A stretch of DNA of 42,366 bases from Pirellulales bacterium (GTDB lineage Bacteria; Planctomycetota; Planctomycetia; Pirellulales; Lacipirellulaceae): NCBI GenBank assembly GCA_020849945.1, contig JADZFK010000158.1, positions 1-42,366 on the forward strand, written 5' to 3'. This document shows positions 1 through 8,426 of this stretch, in pieces. Within the stretch, counting starts at the first letter, position 1. Every line of letters starts with the position of its first letter. Position numbers and translations under genes: made by a program. The notes under the pieces are model-generated. The model did not search any database and was not told the origin of the DNA. It was given only the letters and a program-made list of their open reading frames with translations.

Positions 1-1
1 A

Positions 2-118
2 GTGAAACTGGTTACCAGAAAATCCTACGGCTTCCGCACCGCCCACGTGGCGAAACTCGCCCTATTTCACAACCTCGGTCGTCTCCCCGAGCCGGAATTC
101 ACCCACAGATTCTGCTGA
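2..118 (+). mobile_element. 3' end of a transposase gene (ISL3/IS204-like), truncated by window edge
   Basis: An open frame enters the window at base 2 and stops with TGA at 116-118, giving the last 38 residues of a protein. The segment KLVTRKSYGFR followed by an alanine/leucine helix and a C-terminal LPEPEFTHRFC resembles the tail of ISL3/IS204-type DDE transposases (family recalled from memory, not searched). The terminal inverted repeat of the element, if present, should lie in the short gap before the next gene at 147. I could not identify it. Whether the copy is intact cannot be told from this window. Confidence 0.55.
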
Positions 119-146
119 GGAGGCCTTATTATTGATCCTTGGTTCC

Positions 147-1247
147 TCAAAGAGGCTGCGATACCAACTTGGCGAGGGAACCGCCCGGCAGCCATTCAAA
201 GTCGACGAAGCGATGTTCCTTTGGTTCATTGTGTTTGTTATGGGCCGTATTGGTCATTTCGGTAACCAGAATATCCATGGCCACACATCCTATGTCGCAC
301 CATGCATGCTTGAGTTGTGCCACCGGAGGATTCAGATACTGAGAATAAGTGGCGGCGTCATCGAACGAAACAATGCTCACGCGATGCGGTATCGAGATAT
401 CGAGTTTGTGTAGAGCACGATAAATGATAGGGGCAAGGTCGCCCGAACCGTCAAAAATTGCTGTGGGGGGAGAAGGAAGTTCCATCAATCGGCATACCGC
501 GTCCTCTGCATATTCCAGTCGATTTTGCAGCCACTCTGCCAAACCTTCACCTCCAAGATCGACAATCAGTGAGCGATCGAAGATAACTTTCTCATCGAGC
601 AAAGCATCGCGGAAGCCCATGAGCCTCTGTTCAACCGTGTAGATGTTCAGGGGTCCAAGGAATGCGATTCTCTGATGCCCAAGCTTAGCTAGCTGTTGCC
701 CAACGAAAAACCCACCGTCGTAATTACGGATTTCGACAGTAGGCACTTCCAAATCGCGGAGCCGTTGATCGACGAGCACGAACGGGTAGGCTCGCGATTT
801 GAGTTCGAAGAGCACTTCACTGAATTGGCGGTGATGCAGCGATGCGATGATCGCGCCATCGGTCGAGCCATTTGGCAATTGGCGGATGAATTCCATATCC
901 CAGTCCATCTCGCCATGAGCATCGTAGACTTGCACTTGTACGCCACGGCCGACACCGGCTTGTTTTGCGCCCCGAGCGATGAGTCCCATGTACGACCATG
1001 TAAGATCGGGAAGTACAAGCTGTACCGTCCGCGTCGAGGTATGAGAGGCACGCACGTAAAGCCCCTTTCCGGGCCGACGTTCGAGAAGCCCCTCGTTGAC
1101 CAGCAACTCGATGCCACGTCGGACGGTATTGCGTGAAAGATGCCATTTCTGCGCGAACTCAAATTCGGTGCCCACCATGGCACCTGGCCGCAGGCGGCCA
1201 TGCAAGATTGCTTCGCGTATATCTTTAATCTGTTCCGCACACTTCAT
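147..1247 (-). CDS. GntR-type transcriptional regulator with LacI-like sensor domain
   Basis: A 366-aa one-component regulator. Residues 3-67 form a GntR winged helix: LSRNTVRRGIELL is the recognition helix and LERRPGKGLYV the wing. From about residue 74 to 350 there is a periplasmic-binding-protein fold of the LacI/Peripla_BP_3 type, with LGHQRIAFLG and a late VSIVSFDDA segment, as in AraR. Such proteins normally sense a sugar and release an operator when it binds (family knowledge). It is the last gene of a minus-strand run with the PEP-CTERM protein (1421-3559), a lipoprotein and a DUF1559 protein, so it probably controls this locus. The likely targets are the GAAC-N2-GTT palindromes at 5759-5855 (inference). 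The effector sugar cannot be read from the sequence. Confidence 0.88.
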   Translation of the reverse strand: MKCAEQIKDIREAILHGRLRPGAMVGTEFEFAQKWHLSRNTVRRGIELLVNEGLLERRPGKGLYVRASHTSTRTVQLVLPDLTWSYMGLIARGAKQAGVGRGVQVQVYDAHGEMDWDMEFIRQLPNGSTDGAIIASLHHRQFSEVLFELKSRAYPFVLVDQRLRDLEVPTVEIRNYDGGFFVGQQLAKLGHQRIAFLGPLNIYTVEQRLMGFRDALLDEKVIFDRSLIVDLGGEGLAEWLQNRLEYAEDAVCRLMELPSPPTAIFDGSGDLAPIIYRALHKLDISIPHRVSIVSFDDAATYSQYLNPPVAQLKHAWCDIGCVAMDILVTEMTNTAHNKHNEPKEHRFVDFEWLPGGSLAKLVSQPL

Positions 1248-1312
1248 TGTGTCGTTTCCATCTTTCGCGCGAGATCACATGGTGCTCAGATACTGCCATT
1301 TCTTAGCCCGGT

Positions 1313-1349
1313 GCTGGCAGCCCGATGGTTTATTCATCAAGCTGCCAGC
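1313..1349. promoter_or_regulatory. Perfect 9-bp inverted repeat upstream of the GntR gene
   Basis: GCTGGCAGC at 1313-1321 is matched by GCTGCCAGC at 1341-1349 with a 19-base spacer. It lies 66 bases before the regulator start codon and 72 bases after the stop of the PEP-CTERM gene on the same strand. It could be an intercistronic hairpin, a weak terminator (no T-run follows) or an operator. The sequence does not decide between these. Confidence 0.4.
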
Positions 1350-1420
1350 TGATTCTAACAAAAATCGAAGGACGATTCCACATAGACTTTCTCCAACAAG
1401 TCTCCACGGCTTCTACAAGA

Positions 1421-3559
1421 TCAAGTCGTGTGGCCCCTTCGATAATTGCGATGCAAATGAAACGTGGCAAGAAACGCAGTCAGCAGGCTTAGCAAGCCAT
1501 TCGGTTCTGGAACCGCACCGCTGGCCAATTCGTTTCCCCCAGAGAGCGCCCCGAAACCGCTTCCGGAAGAGTTGCCGAAGTGTGATCGCCACAAGTCGTA
1601 ATGGGCACTTCCGATGACGCCGCCGATGCCGTTGTCGTTGGGCAAAACGTTTGAAGTGCCTTCGTTTTTGCGCCAGACGACGTAGTCGGCCGAGTCGACG
1701 ACAGAATCGTTATTGTAATCCCCTGGAAGTCCCGCGGAGGGAACGAACTTTAGAACGATGTCGCCCGATGAAACGCTAGTCGAAAAGCTACCGCCCGGGA
1801 AGACACCGTTCGCCACACTAAGGAAATTCGAGTCGCCTGTGTTCGAGGCGGCATCCAAGACGGTCCAGCTATGGCCAGCATCCCAAAACGCGTTGGATCC
1901 GCTCGGTCCATCGACACCGAGGAGACTGAAGTCGAGCGACAACACGGCTCCGCCCACCGCGGCATTACCATTGACGACAAGCCGGTCGAAATCCACGCCG
2001 GGGTTGCTGGTGGAAAGCGCGGCAAGATTCCAGGCGACGGTCCCATTCGTCGTCATATCGAGATCGTGGTCGAGGGTGAGCTGACCGGCACCCGCAGTGA
2101 CGACGATGGCGTCGGAGGCATCCAGGCCGCCCGTGCCACCGGGGCTAATGATGGATGTTGCATCGCTCGCCGAGACATTGCCCTTGACGAGTCCACTTCC
2201 ACTGAGTGAGTTACTGGCACCAAGCGTCAACCCACCTGACTCAGACAGATCGAGAGTTGCCCCGCTGGCAACATGAATCGCGGGCCCTGCCGTACTCAGC
2301 ACAGCTCCGGACCCAACGACAATTGTACCGCCCTCGATGAGAGTACCTCCTTCCCAAGCGTTGGCGGTACCATAAAGCGTTAGTGTACCTGCACCTTGCT
2401 TTCGAAGAGCGGTCGCGGTTTCGGCGAACAAATCCGCAAGGAGATTGCCGGAATAATCGATGTTTCCCGCGCCACGTAACGTCCACACGCTGTTCGAGTT
2501 GATTGAATCCCCTTCCTTGCCAGGATCGCCGCATTGCATGTCGTTTATTAGGGAGAGCGTACCGGCATCCGACCGAAAGTTCCAATGCCCGGCACCACCT
2601 AGGGTGAGGGCCCCAGGCGAAAGTGTGTTCGAGTCGCTCACATTGACGACGTGATCGAAGTCGGCAACATCGCCTTGCCGCCCGTCGATCCGTAAACGTT
2701 CGGCAAGAGTAATGTTGTTGTACAGTTCGAGCCGGCCAAAACCATGATCGAAGCCGTTCACATCCACCTGGGCGTCGGGGTTTGCAAGCCCGATATTGGC
2801 AAAGGTACCGTGGATGTAAGTGTAGTTCGAATTGCCGGTTGAGCGGCCCAGGGCATCGCTATTTCCAACACGTACCGCGCCCGACCAAATGACCATCTGT
2901 CCCGTGAAGTTGGTGCTGCTGGAACTGCCGGTGCCGCTCGCGACGTTCAAGTGCAGCGTGCCTGTTGAATCGGTCGGAAGGGTGCTCGGGCCATTAGCAC
3001 CGTATACGTTTCTAGCTCCACTTCCGTTTTGCTGATTATTCATAACGACGTCGTGGGTAAGTTCAAAACGCACTCGCACGTTCGCGTAGACGCCGCTACC
3101 TGATGCACCCGGGTGGAATTCAAAGCCGGCACTTGGTGTACGCACCCGGACGCCCGCCAAATTGAATGCCGCGCCGATGGATTGGGGCGTCGAGCTATTA
3201 TTGACGAGCAACATATTCGGGCCACCGTAGAACGCGAAATCTTGCCCAACATCGATCGCGTTTTCATTGAACGTGTAGGCCGGCGCTCCCGCATCGAAGA
3301 TGATTTGATCGATATAAAGTTGAACAGAGTGGTCGACCACCGTGAACGATGCGGGGCCAAAATGTAATTCATCGGTGGCGGGGTTCGCGGCAATCGAGGG
3401 CGCAACATCGGTACTCCAATTGGACGCTTCCTGGATGTCGGTTGAACTGCCGTCGCCGCCATCCCAGTAGAAAACCTGCGCCTGGGCGATGCCGGTCGCG
3501 ACGATTGACGTCAGAACAACGATCGCAGTTCGTAATGCGAAGAATCGACACGCAATCAT
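1421..3559 (-). CDS. Secreted beta-strand-repeat protein with dockerin and PEP-CTERM-like tail
   Basis: A 712-aa exported protein. ATG at 3559 is preferred over upstream ATGs at 3601 and 3619 because GAGGAG lies 7 bases before it and a clean signal peptide follows (hydrophobic core ending AQAQ near residue 28). The body is Gly/Ser/Thr/Asn-rich with autotransporter-associated beta-strand repeats, for example GAGTLTLYGTANAWEGGT and LSGSGLVKGNVSASD, so it is probably a beta-solenoid. Near the C terminus two EF-hand-like dockerin segments (DYNNDSVVDSADYVVWRK and a degenerate partner) precede VPEP, a hydrophobic stretch and a basic end, which is the PEP-CTERM sorting layout. It sits between the lipoprotein and regulator genes, probably in one transcript. 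It is likely a surface or matrix protein; its ligand is unknown. Confidence 0.85.
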   Translation of the reverse strand: MIACRFFALRTAIVVLTSIVATGIAQAQVFYWDGGDGSSTDIQEASNWSTDVAPSIAANPATDELHFGPASFTVVDHSVQLYIDQIIFDAGAPAYTFNENAIDVGQDFAFYGGPNMLLVNNSSTPQSIGAAFNLAGVRVRTPSAGFEFHPGASGSGVYANVRVRFELTHDVVMNNQQNGSGARNVYGANGPSTLPTDSTGTLHLNVASGTGSSSSTNFTGQMVIWSGAVRVGNSDALGRSTGNSNYTYIHGTFANIGLANPDAQVDVNGFDHGFGRLELYNNITLAERLRIDGRQGDVADFDHVVNVSDSNTLSPGALTLGGAGHWNFRSDAGTLSLINDMQCGDPGKEGDSINSNSVWTLRGAGNIDYSGNLLADLFAETATALRKQGAGTLTLYGTANAWEGGTLIEGGTIVVGSGAVLSTAGPAIHVASGATLDLSESGGLTLGASNSLSGSGLVKGNVSASDATSIISPGGTGGLDASDAIVVTAGAGQLTLDHDLDMTTNGTVAWNLAALSTSNPGVDFDRLVVNGNAAVGGAVLSLDFSLLGVDGPSGSNAFWDAGHSWTVLDAASNTGDSNFLSVANGVFPGGSFSTSVSSGDIVLKFVPSAGLPGDYNNDSVVDSADYVVWRKNEGTSNVLPNDNGIGGVIGSAHYDLWRSHFGNSSGSGFGALSGGNELASGAVPEPNGLLSLLTAFLATFHLHRNYRRGHTT

Positions 3560-3651
3560 GGAATAACTCCTCACGGGATTAGGAAACACTCGATTGAACA
3601 TGAACTTGGATTGCCACACGTGTTTGCCCCATTACGGCCACGCCATCGCGG

Positions 3652-4089
3652 CTACTCGGAGGTTAATTCGAAGCGAGGCTCATTGATGTCCGACTTCACC
3701 TCCAACTCCAACTTGCTGTGTGTGTTGTATTTGTCTGGCACGAGCTTGATGAGCTTGAAAGATTCTCGTTCCGCAAACTTGTCCACCTTCTTCGAAAGAT
3801 CGGGGTTCTCGCCATGGGGGCCACGCATGATGTTCGACTCGATTTGAACTCGATACTTCGATAGGGCTGCATCAGTTTCAAACTTGCCGTTTTCGATCCG
3901 AGCGCCTGCAGTGGGTACGCTGCCATCGAGCGAGGTGAACTGAATCGCGCCTTCCTCCAACGGAGTACCATTCAAAGTCACGGTGCCACGGATCATACCG
4001 GTCGACGCGGCGGGTGAGCAGCCGAGTGCGGCCACTAGCACGAAGAAGGCGCAGCCAATCGCGATGTGTGACCGAGGATTACGATTCAT
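3652..4089 (-). CDS. Small lipoprotein with carboxypeptidase-regulatory-like domain
   Basis: A 145-aa lipoprotein. ATG 4089 is chosen over ATG 4122 because GGAGAG lies 8 bases upstream. The signal peptide ends in a lipobox (AALGC, Cys near residue 24). After it, GTVTLNGTPLEEGAIQF and a later TDAALSKYRVQIES match the transthyretin/carboxypeptidase-regulatory-like domain that is abundant in planctomycete lipoproteins (family knowledge). The gene lies between a DUF1559 gene and a PEP-CTERM gene, a grouping that recurs in planctomycete gene clusters. No catalytic residues are apparent. A structural or binding role at the outer envelope is inferred. Confidence 0.82.
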   Translation of the reverse strand: MNRNPRSHIAIGCAFFVLVAALGCSPAASTGMIRGTVTLNGTPLEEGAIQFTSLDGSVPTAGARIENGKFETDAALSKYRVQIESNIMRGPHGENPDLSKKVDKFAERESFKLIKLVPDKYNTHSKLELEVKSDINEPRFELTSE

Positions 4090-4175
4090 CACAGGTGCTC
4101 TCCGAAAGTCAATGCGAGCCATTCGTTACAGGTTGCTTCGGTCTCGCATTCCGAGTGGTGCGCTCTTTCAGGCTT

Positions 4176-5378
4176 CTACAAGTCGCTTGCCGAAATCGTT
4201 TCATTACCGTTGATCGTGCTATGCGCCTTCCAAATATTGCTGGCAATGAAGTTTGATACGAACGTAGCGGAACCATCGGCAAACCCGACGTTGACGCCGC
4301 CAGTGTGCCGCGATGTTGCCTTGGCATGGAGTGCGCGACCGCCTTTGAACCCGGGGCCAGCTTGTACGCACGGGAAATCTGGAAGAACCTGCTCGCAGTA
4401 ATTGCTCCACTGTTTGTCTGGAGCACTTGAATTTGGCGTGTTGATGGTGGAGAAGATCGAATCACCGTGGTCGCTCAAGATATCGCCGCGGCCGTCGATC
4501 GATGCGTCGTAAGGATGCACGATCAATTCCGAAATCATCATGGTGTGAGACGTGCCATCGATGAAATCTTTCGCTTTCGCAAACCTGGGCTTGTTCAGGC
4601 TGTAGTAATCCTCAAACCCAAACGGACCTTTCACATTCGGAGAAAGCGGGGCCGTGAACTGTTTGGGATCAATGGCCGGCTCGGCTTCATAGGGGCCCCA
4701 GCAAATGACGTAATTACTGCGTATCCGATGGTAGTCGTAGTCGTACCAGGCACGACCGCGATCCGACGGGCAATCGTAGAGGGAAAACCATTGGGCTGCC
4801 GGTGCCTTGCCCGCTAAAGCATTACCCACTGGATATGCGTTCGGCACGTCATAGAATGAAGTCGAATTGCTCCATTGCGATAAAACACTCCCTTCCTCAA
4901 TATACGGCCACAATTGCGGTGGCCAACTTTGCCGTCGATTATTGCTCGTACGATAACCTCCGCAATTGAATTTGTTCTTTGCCGAATGGTGCAACTGCAT
5001 CGAAAGAGTCCATTGCTTCAGGTTGTTGATGCATTGAGTGCGCCGTGCCGCTTCACGCGCGGCCTGAATGGCGGGAAGCAAAAGCGCTACCAAGATGCCT
5101 ATAATGGCAATCACCACCAAGAGCTCGACCAGGGTGAATCCTTGTAGGGGTCGCTGGTCGAGGATCGAGGGTCGAGGGCCAGAATAAAGATTTCGGATTG
5201 CGGATTTCGGATTTCGGATTGAGGCCGGAATGGAATCTGAATTCGTTGCCAACTCTTTTCGAGTTTGCATTTCGAAGTTCGACGATTCGCAATCCGCACG
5301 TTGAATTACGCCGTAGGCCGGGGCTACTCGCATCGCGCCCCCAATAGCGTGTTGACCTTCGCGGTACTTGCTAACCAT
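4176..5378 (-). CDS. DUF1559 protein with prepilin-type methylation motif
   Basis: About 400 aa. The type IV pilin-like segment [13 protein letters not shown] lies near residues 80-92, with Glu+5 at residue 85, followed by the hydrophobic helix [17 protein letters not shown]. The C-terminal [12 protein letters not shown] gives the H-X9-DG signature of DUF1559 (SBP_bac_10). ATG 5378 has GAGG 9 bases upstream. ATG 5270 is an alternative without a clear ribosome site. Either start leaves a leader of 43-79 residues before the prepilin cleavage motif, much longer than usual. Part of that leader is encoded by a repetitive AT-rich stretch (5190-5221), suggesting a repeat inserted in frame. It is the first gene of the minus-strand run and diverges from the secreted protein gene at 6031. 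Confidence 0.85.
   Translation of the reverse strand: MVSKYREGQHAIGGAMRVAPAYGVIQRADCESSNFEMQTRKELATNSDSIPASIRNPKSAIRNLYSGPRPSILDQRPLQGFTLVELLVVIAIIGILVALLLPAIQAAREAARRTQCINNLKQWTLSMQLHHSAKNKFNCGGYRTSNNRRQSWPPQLWPYIEEGSVLSQWSNSTSFYDVPNAYPVGNALAGKAPAAQWFSLYDCPSDRGRAWYDYDYHRIRSNYVICWGPYEAEPAIDPKQFTAPLSPNVKGPFGFEDYYSLNKPRFAKAKDFIDGTSHTMMISELIVHPYDASIDGRGDILSDHGDSIFSTINTPNSSAPDKQWSNYCEQVLPDFPCVQAGPGFKGGRALHAKATSRHTGGVNVGFADGSATFVSNFIASNIWKAHSTINGNETISASDL
5156..5222. repeat. Short tandem repeat inside the DUF1559 leader
   Basis: On the plus strand the heptamer ATTTCGG and close variants recur about four times at 5190-5221. They are preceded at 5160-5178 by GGTCGAGG/ATCGAGGG repeats. Read on the minus strand they encode an [10 protein letters not shown]-type peptide followed by a Pro/Arg-rich stretch directly before GFTLVELL. 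The low complexity suggests a repeat that was captured in frame. Confidence 0.6.
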
Positions 5379-5505
5379 GCGTCGATTCCTCAGACGAGTG
5401 AAAGCGTGCCCAATGAATAGATCTCGTGCCGGCTCCCAAACCATTCCTTCCGGTAAACCCAAAAACACTCATTTTGCTGTGGGAATCTTCAACCGTGCCT
5501 CGTAT

Positions 5506-5697
5506 CTAGTCCGCATTTCTCACAACCAAAACCACGAAGCCACGGAGCCACGGAGAAAACCAGCAGCAAGTACCCCTGCCACAATGAACGGTGGAAACAC
5601 CTTGTCTCGTAGGTACGGGCGGCTGACCTTGCTTCAAACGATCTCTTGGCTTGTTCTCCGTCACCTCGGTGTGCTCCGTGGCGAGAAATCGGGCTAG
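5506..5697 (+). repeat. MITE-like 190-bp element, family A, copy 1
   Basis: It begins CTAGTCCGCATTTCTCAC and ends GAGAAATCGGGCTAG, so the ends are inverted repeats (the reverse complement of the right end starts CTAGCCCGATTTCTC). Inside are CCACGGAG blocks, AAGTACCCCTGCCAC, GGTGGAAACACC and ATCTCTTGGCTTGTTC. The same interior recurs at 8427-8611 and 28401-28593 in the same orientation with scattered substitutions. It carries no gene, consistent with a non-autonomous mobile or REP-like repeat. Confidence 0.85.
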
Positions 5698-5758
5698 TAA
5701 GGCCTGGAAGAAGGGTCTTGTGTAAGTCTCAAACGTAGGGCCTCAAGTCACCCAAAGT

Positions 5759-5855
5759 GAACACGTTCCGAACTGATAAAAACAGATTCTTAGTGGCAAT
5801 ATATGAAAAATAAGGTAAATCAACACAACACCGGAACCAGTTGCGGAACATGTTC
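5759..5855. promoter_or_regulatory. Operator cluster: three GAAC-N2-GTT palindromes
   Basis: GAACACGTTC at 5759-5768, GAACCAGTTG at 5834-5843 (imperfect) and the fully symmetric GAACATGTTC at 5846-5855. The last two are centred 12 bases apart, about one helical turn, and the rightmost lies in the spacer of the promoter at 5841-5869. The first is about 87 bases upstream, an arrangement compatible with looping or with control of the divergent operon. The GntR-type regulator at 147-1247 is the obvious candidate ligand (inference). Confidence 0.5.
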
Positions 5856-5869
5856 ACCATTCGTATAAT
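5841..5869 (+). promoter_or_regulatory. Putative sigma70-like promoter for the secreted-protein gene
   Basis: A perfect -10 box TATAAT at 5864-5869 is preceded at 17 bases by TTGCGG (5841-5846, three of six consensus bases). Transcription would start near 5876, giving a leader of about 155 bases before ATG 6031. The palindrome GAACATGTTC occupies part of the spacer, so a bound repressor would block polymerase. Confidence 0.5.
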
Positions 5870-6030
5870 ATCGATTCACGGTCGGTGCTGTCAAGCGAAA
5901 AACCTATCCCGAGTTGGAATTGTTGGAATTTGGTCTCCCGAATGGATTCAGGGACTCCGCTCCGGCACTCACCGTCATGTTTTCCTTTGTGCTTACATTC
6001 ATTTGAGCGCCCTCTTCGTGGAATCCCTAT

Positions 6031-8037
6031 ATGAAAATGAAAAGAATATTGGGCAATCAACTTTCTCGGCGGAAAGCACTGGTCGGAGTTCTGATGGGAC
6101 TCAGCTTGTGCGGTTCACAAACCGTGGCCGCCCCGCCGGTAGGCAATCGATCTCAAGCTGGGCAGGCGTATCTTGATCTGATCGAGAACTTCATCGGCTT
6201 TGCGGAGAACTATTGGAATAACGAAGCAGATAGTTATGACGCTCAAGGCAGCGGAGTAACGTGGGCTCGTGGCAATGGGGGCATGTGCCTCGGTATTGCC
6301 GTTCTGCTCACGGAATACCCCGACCGAAAATGTTTCACGTCAAAACAAATTCCTCGCAAAGTTCTCTTCGATCACTTACGGCTGGCAACGCGTACCCTGT
6401 GCCTGACAAGTAACGTTTGCACCGATCTTCGGGCGAAAAAACCCGGCACGTGGGGTGGGCCAGACCCGAATCCGCGAAGCGGCGGATGGCACTGGCAGGC
6501 GGGGCTGGAGACCGAGCACTGGGTGCTGGCCGCCTTCATGCTCCGCAATCAACTCGATGAAGATACGTTATCGCTTGTTAGGCAGGTGGCGGGAGCCGAA
6601 GCCGATGGCGCTGCCAACCGCCCCATCCATTCAGCCCGCCCAGGCGATACGGCTGCCGACGACTGCAGTTGGAATGCCGGAATTCTCGGTGTTTGTGCGG
6701 CAATATATTCGAATGACCCTCGTGCCCAACGATGGGATGAGTGTGCCAAGCGCTGGGCGCTGAACATGGAAGGCCGAGAGCATGATCGCACGAGTCTGCG
6801 TATGATTGATGGCCGGCCACTGTCTGAATGGCTTGTCTCGAATAATGCGAACCCGGATCGTACGATCGTCAATCATGGTTTTTGGAATCTTCCATACCAA
6901 ACGTCGTTTGCGGATCTCTCCGAAGCCATCGTGGCTTACAAAATGTGTGGACGAGCAGTGCCGGAGGCGTTTCATGCTCATGCGCTCGCATCGGGCAAGG
7001 AAATACTCCAATGGCTGGTAACTCCCGATGGCGATTTGTTATGCCCACAGGGAATTGATTGGGCCGAGCGCGACGTTCAACATAGTTGGGCGTACACGAT
7101 CCTGGGAGTGATGCACGATGAGCCTTGGGCCCGTGCTGCCGAGGATCGTTGCGTCGAGCTCTTGACTCGTCGCCAGGCAACATTCGGCGATGGCTCCATT
7201 CATGCCCTAGATTTCGGATATCAAACCGATTTGCTCCGCGTGTGGGCATCGAGCTTCTTGCTTCACAAGTATTTTGGGAAGCCCGATCGGGCGGCCGTAT
7301 TCGACGAACCGCAGGGTGCCAAGGTATTCCCGCACGTCTCCGCAGCTGTCTACCGAACGCCAGACTTGATTTCATCGGTGAGTTGGTTTCCCAATCGGCA
7401 GGCAATCATGGTCTTGCCGAACAATCTCAAAGCCGTTGCCAATCGCCCCACCTTTACGCGTTGGGACGTTGAAAGCGGAACCGGTTGGGTTCAACTGAAA
7501 GGCGACAAGAAGCACCGGCGGTTCACAATCACTTCTCCGCCGGTTATTGAGCAGAAGAACGGTGCTCTCTGTGTATCGTTTACACGCGAAGTGCCACGGC
7601 ATTTGTCCCAGGAAATCAGCTATTGCGGACTACCGAACGGCACGATCGTTGTATTCTCTGGTTGGAAGGCGTTGAAGGACCTCGATGTGGTGGAATTGGT
7701 GGACCACCCGTTTCATTGGGTGGAAATTGACAAATTCATCACTCGACCCACAATACAGCACGTTGCAAACACCTGGAACATCGACGGCAAACTACAAATG
7801 CAGATTCTTGGTAACGTTCATGGCGAAGTCGCGGAGAAGGGCATTAACGGAGCCGTGCGAAGATCATTTGAAGCTAGCGCTAACGATGGACTGCTTCAAA
7901 GCGTTTGTGTCTATCAAGCTGTTGTTAGACCAAAGACACCTGATGTAGTACGCCAATCCGACAATGTAGTAAAGGTAGGCAACTGGAGTTTGGGACGCGA
8001 TGCAAGCGGAAAAACAACAATAAAAGGACCTGGGTAG
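6031..8037 (+). CDS. Large secreted protein, possible alpha/alpha-toroid carbohydrate-active enzyme
   Basis: A 668-aa protein with an N-terminal export signal. Two arginines (LSRRKALVG, residues 11-19) precede a hydrophobic core and an AA-PP cleavage region near residue 35, which suits either Sec or Tat export. Residues about 45-430 are rich in Trp-containing amphipathic helices (GVTWARGNGGMCLGIAVLL, GGWHWQAGLETEHWVLAAF, HSWAYTILGVM), typical of an (alpha/alpha) toroid as in polysaccharide lyases and heparinases. The remainder looks beta-rich. An NHGFWNLP segment near residue 281 might be catalytic, but I cannot assign a family. It diverges from the DUF1559-lipoprotein-GntR run, and two direct copies of repeat A bracket it. 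A role in polymer breakdown is inference. Confidence 0.75.
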   Translation: MKMKRILGNQLSRRKALVGVLMGLSLCGSQTVAAPPVGNRSQAGQAYLDLIENFIGFAENYWNNEADSYDAQGSGVTWARGNGGMCLGIAVLLTEYPDRKCFTSKQIPRKVLFDHLRLATRTLCLTSNVCTDLRAKKPGTWGGPDPNPRSGGWHWQAGLETEHWVLAAFMLRNQLDEDTLSLVRQVAGAEADGAANRPIHSARPGDTAADDCSWNAGILGVCAAIYSNDPRAQRWDECAKRWALNMEGREHDRTSLRMIDGRPLSEWLVSNNANPDRTIVNHGFWNLPYQTSFADLSEAIVAYKMCGRAVPEAFHAHALASGKEILQWLVTPDGDLLCPQGIDWAERDVQHSWAYTILGVMHDEPWARAAEDRCVELLTRRQATFGDGSIHALDFGYQTDLLRVWASSFLLHKYFGKPDRAAVFDEPQGAKVFPHVSAAVYRTPDLISSVSWFPNRQAIMVLPNNLKAVANRPTFTRWDVESGTGWVQLKGDKKHRRFTITSPPVIEQKNGALCVSFTREVPRHLSQEISYCGLPNGTIVVFSGWKALKDLDVVELVDHPFHWVEIDKFITRPTIQHVANTWNIDGKLQMQILGNVHGEVAEKGINGAVRRSFEASANDGLLQSVCVYQAVVRPKTPDVVRQSDNVVKVGNWSLGRDASGKTTIKGPG

Positions 8038-8070
8038 CGGACCACAGTATGGCGGAAAAGGGGACATTCT

Positions 8071-8192
8071 GGCTCTGCAGAAAACATCGCCCGGCCATCC
8101 TGGCGGGGAATAAACGGTTAAAGAAATCGCCCACTTTTCATGCCCCGCATACCGACCCGAAACGGGTCGGCTATATGTTTTCTCCAGTGCCG
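8071..8192. repeat. Long palindromic element, family C, copy 1
   Basis: The left arm GGCTCTGCAGAAAACATCG followed by CCCGGCC pairs with the right arm, whose reverse complement reads GGCACTGGAGAAAACATATA and then GCCGACCC. Between them are AATAAACGGTTA and a CCGACCCGAAACGGGTCGG hairpin. The left-arm sequence GGCTCTGGAGAAAACATAG recurs at 41206, and ATAAACGGTTA recurs near 15970, so this is a dispersed family. Confidence 0.65.
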
Positions 8193-8377
8193 AAGATTCT
8201 GAGTGATCGAGACTCGGCCTGGCCGGGTGTGTGGTCGTGATCAATCATAGGATGGTCAATAATCCCCATCCACACAAACAGTGATGGAACGGCATGGTTT
8301 TGCGCGCCCGGCCCGTTCGGTAATTGCCCCGACAATCCGTGAACACGTGGCCCATACCCCAACAGCCGCAATTCGTG

Positions 8378-8397
8378 GCACGGACTTCAGTCCGTGC
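8378..8397. repeat. 20-base perfect palindrome (GACTTCAGTC core)
   Basis: GCACGGACT, a TC loop, then AGTCCGTGC. A half-like copy (AACTTCAGTCCGTAC) occurs near 39283. It is probably a REP-type repeat; no gene is nearby that it would obviously regulate. Confidence 0.55.
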
Positions 8398-8426
8398 AAC
8401 CTGTCCCGCGCGAACCACCTCACGGA

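Larger units (their letters stand above)
5379..6030. other. Divergent intergenic region between DUF1559 gene and secreted-protein gene
   Basis: This 650-base gap has no convincing gene. It holds a copy of the 190-bp inverted-repeat element (5506-5697), then a control region with three GAAC-N2-GTT palindromes (5759-5855) and a plus-strand promoter (5841-5869), and an untranslated leader of about 150 bases before the ATG at 6031. A minus-strand promoter for the DUF1559 run should also lie here, but I saw no strong match. Confidence 0.6.

Noticed and set aside
5190-5221. ATTTCGG repeats as a possible CRISPR array
   Set aside because: The units are 7-9 bases with no spacers of uniform length. 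They are a simple tandem repeat.
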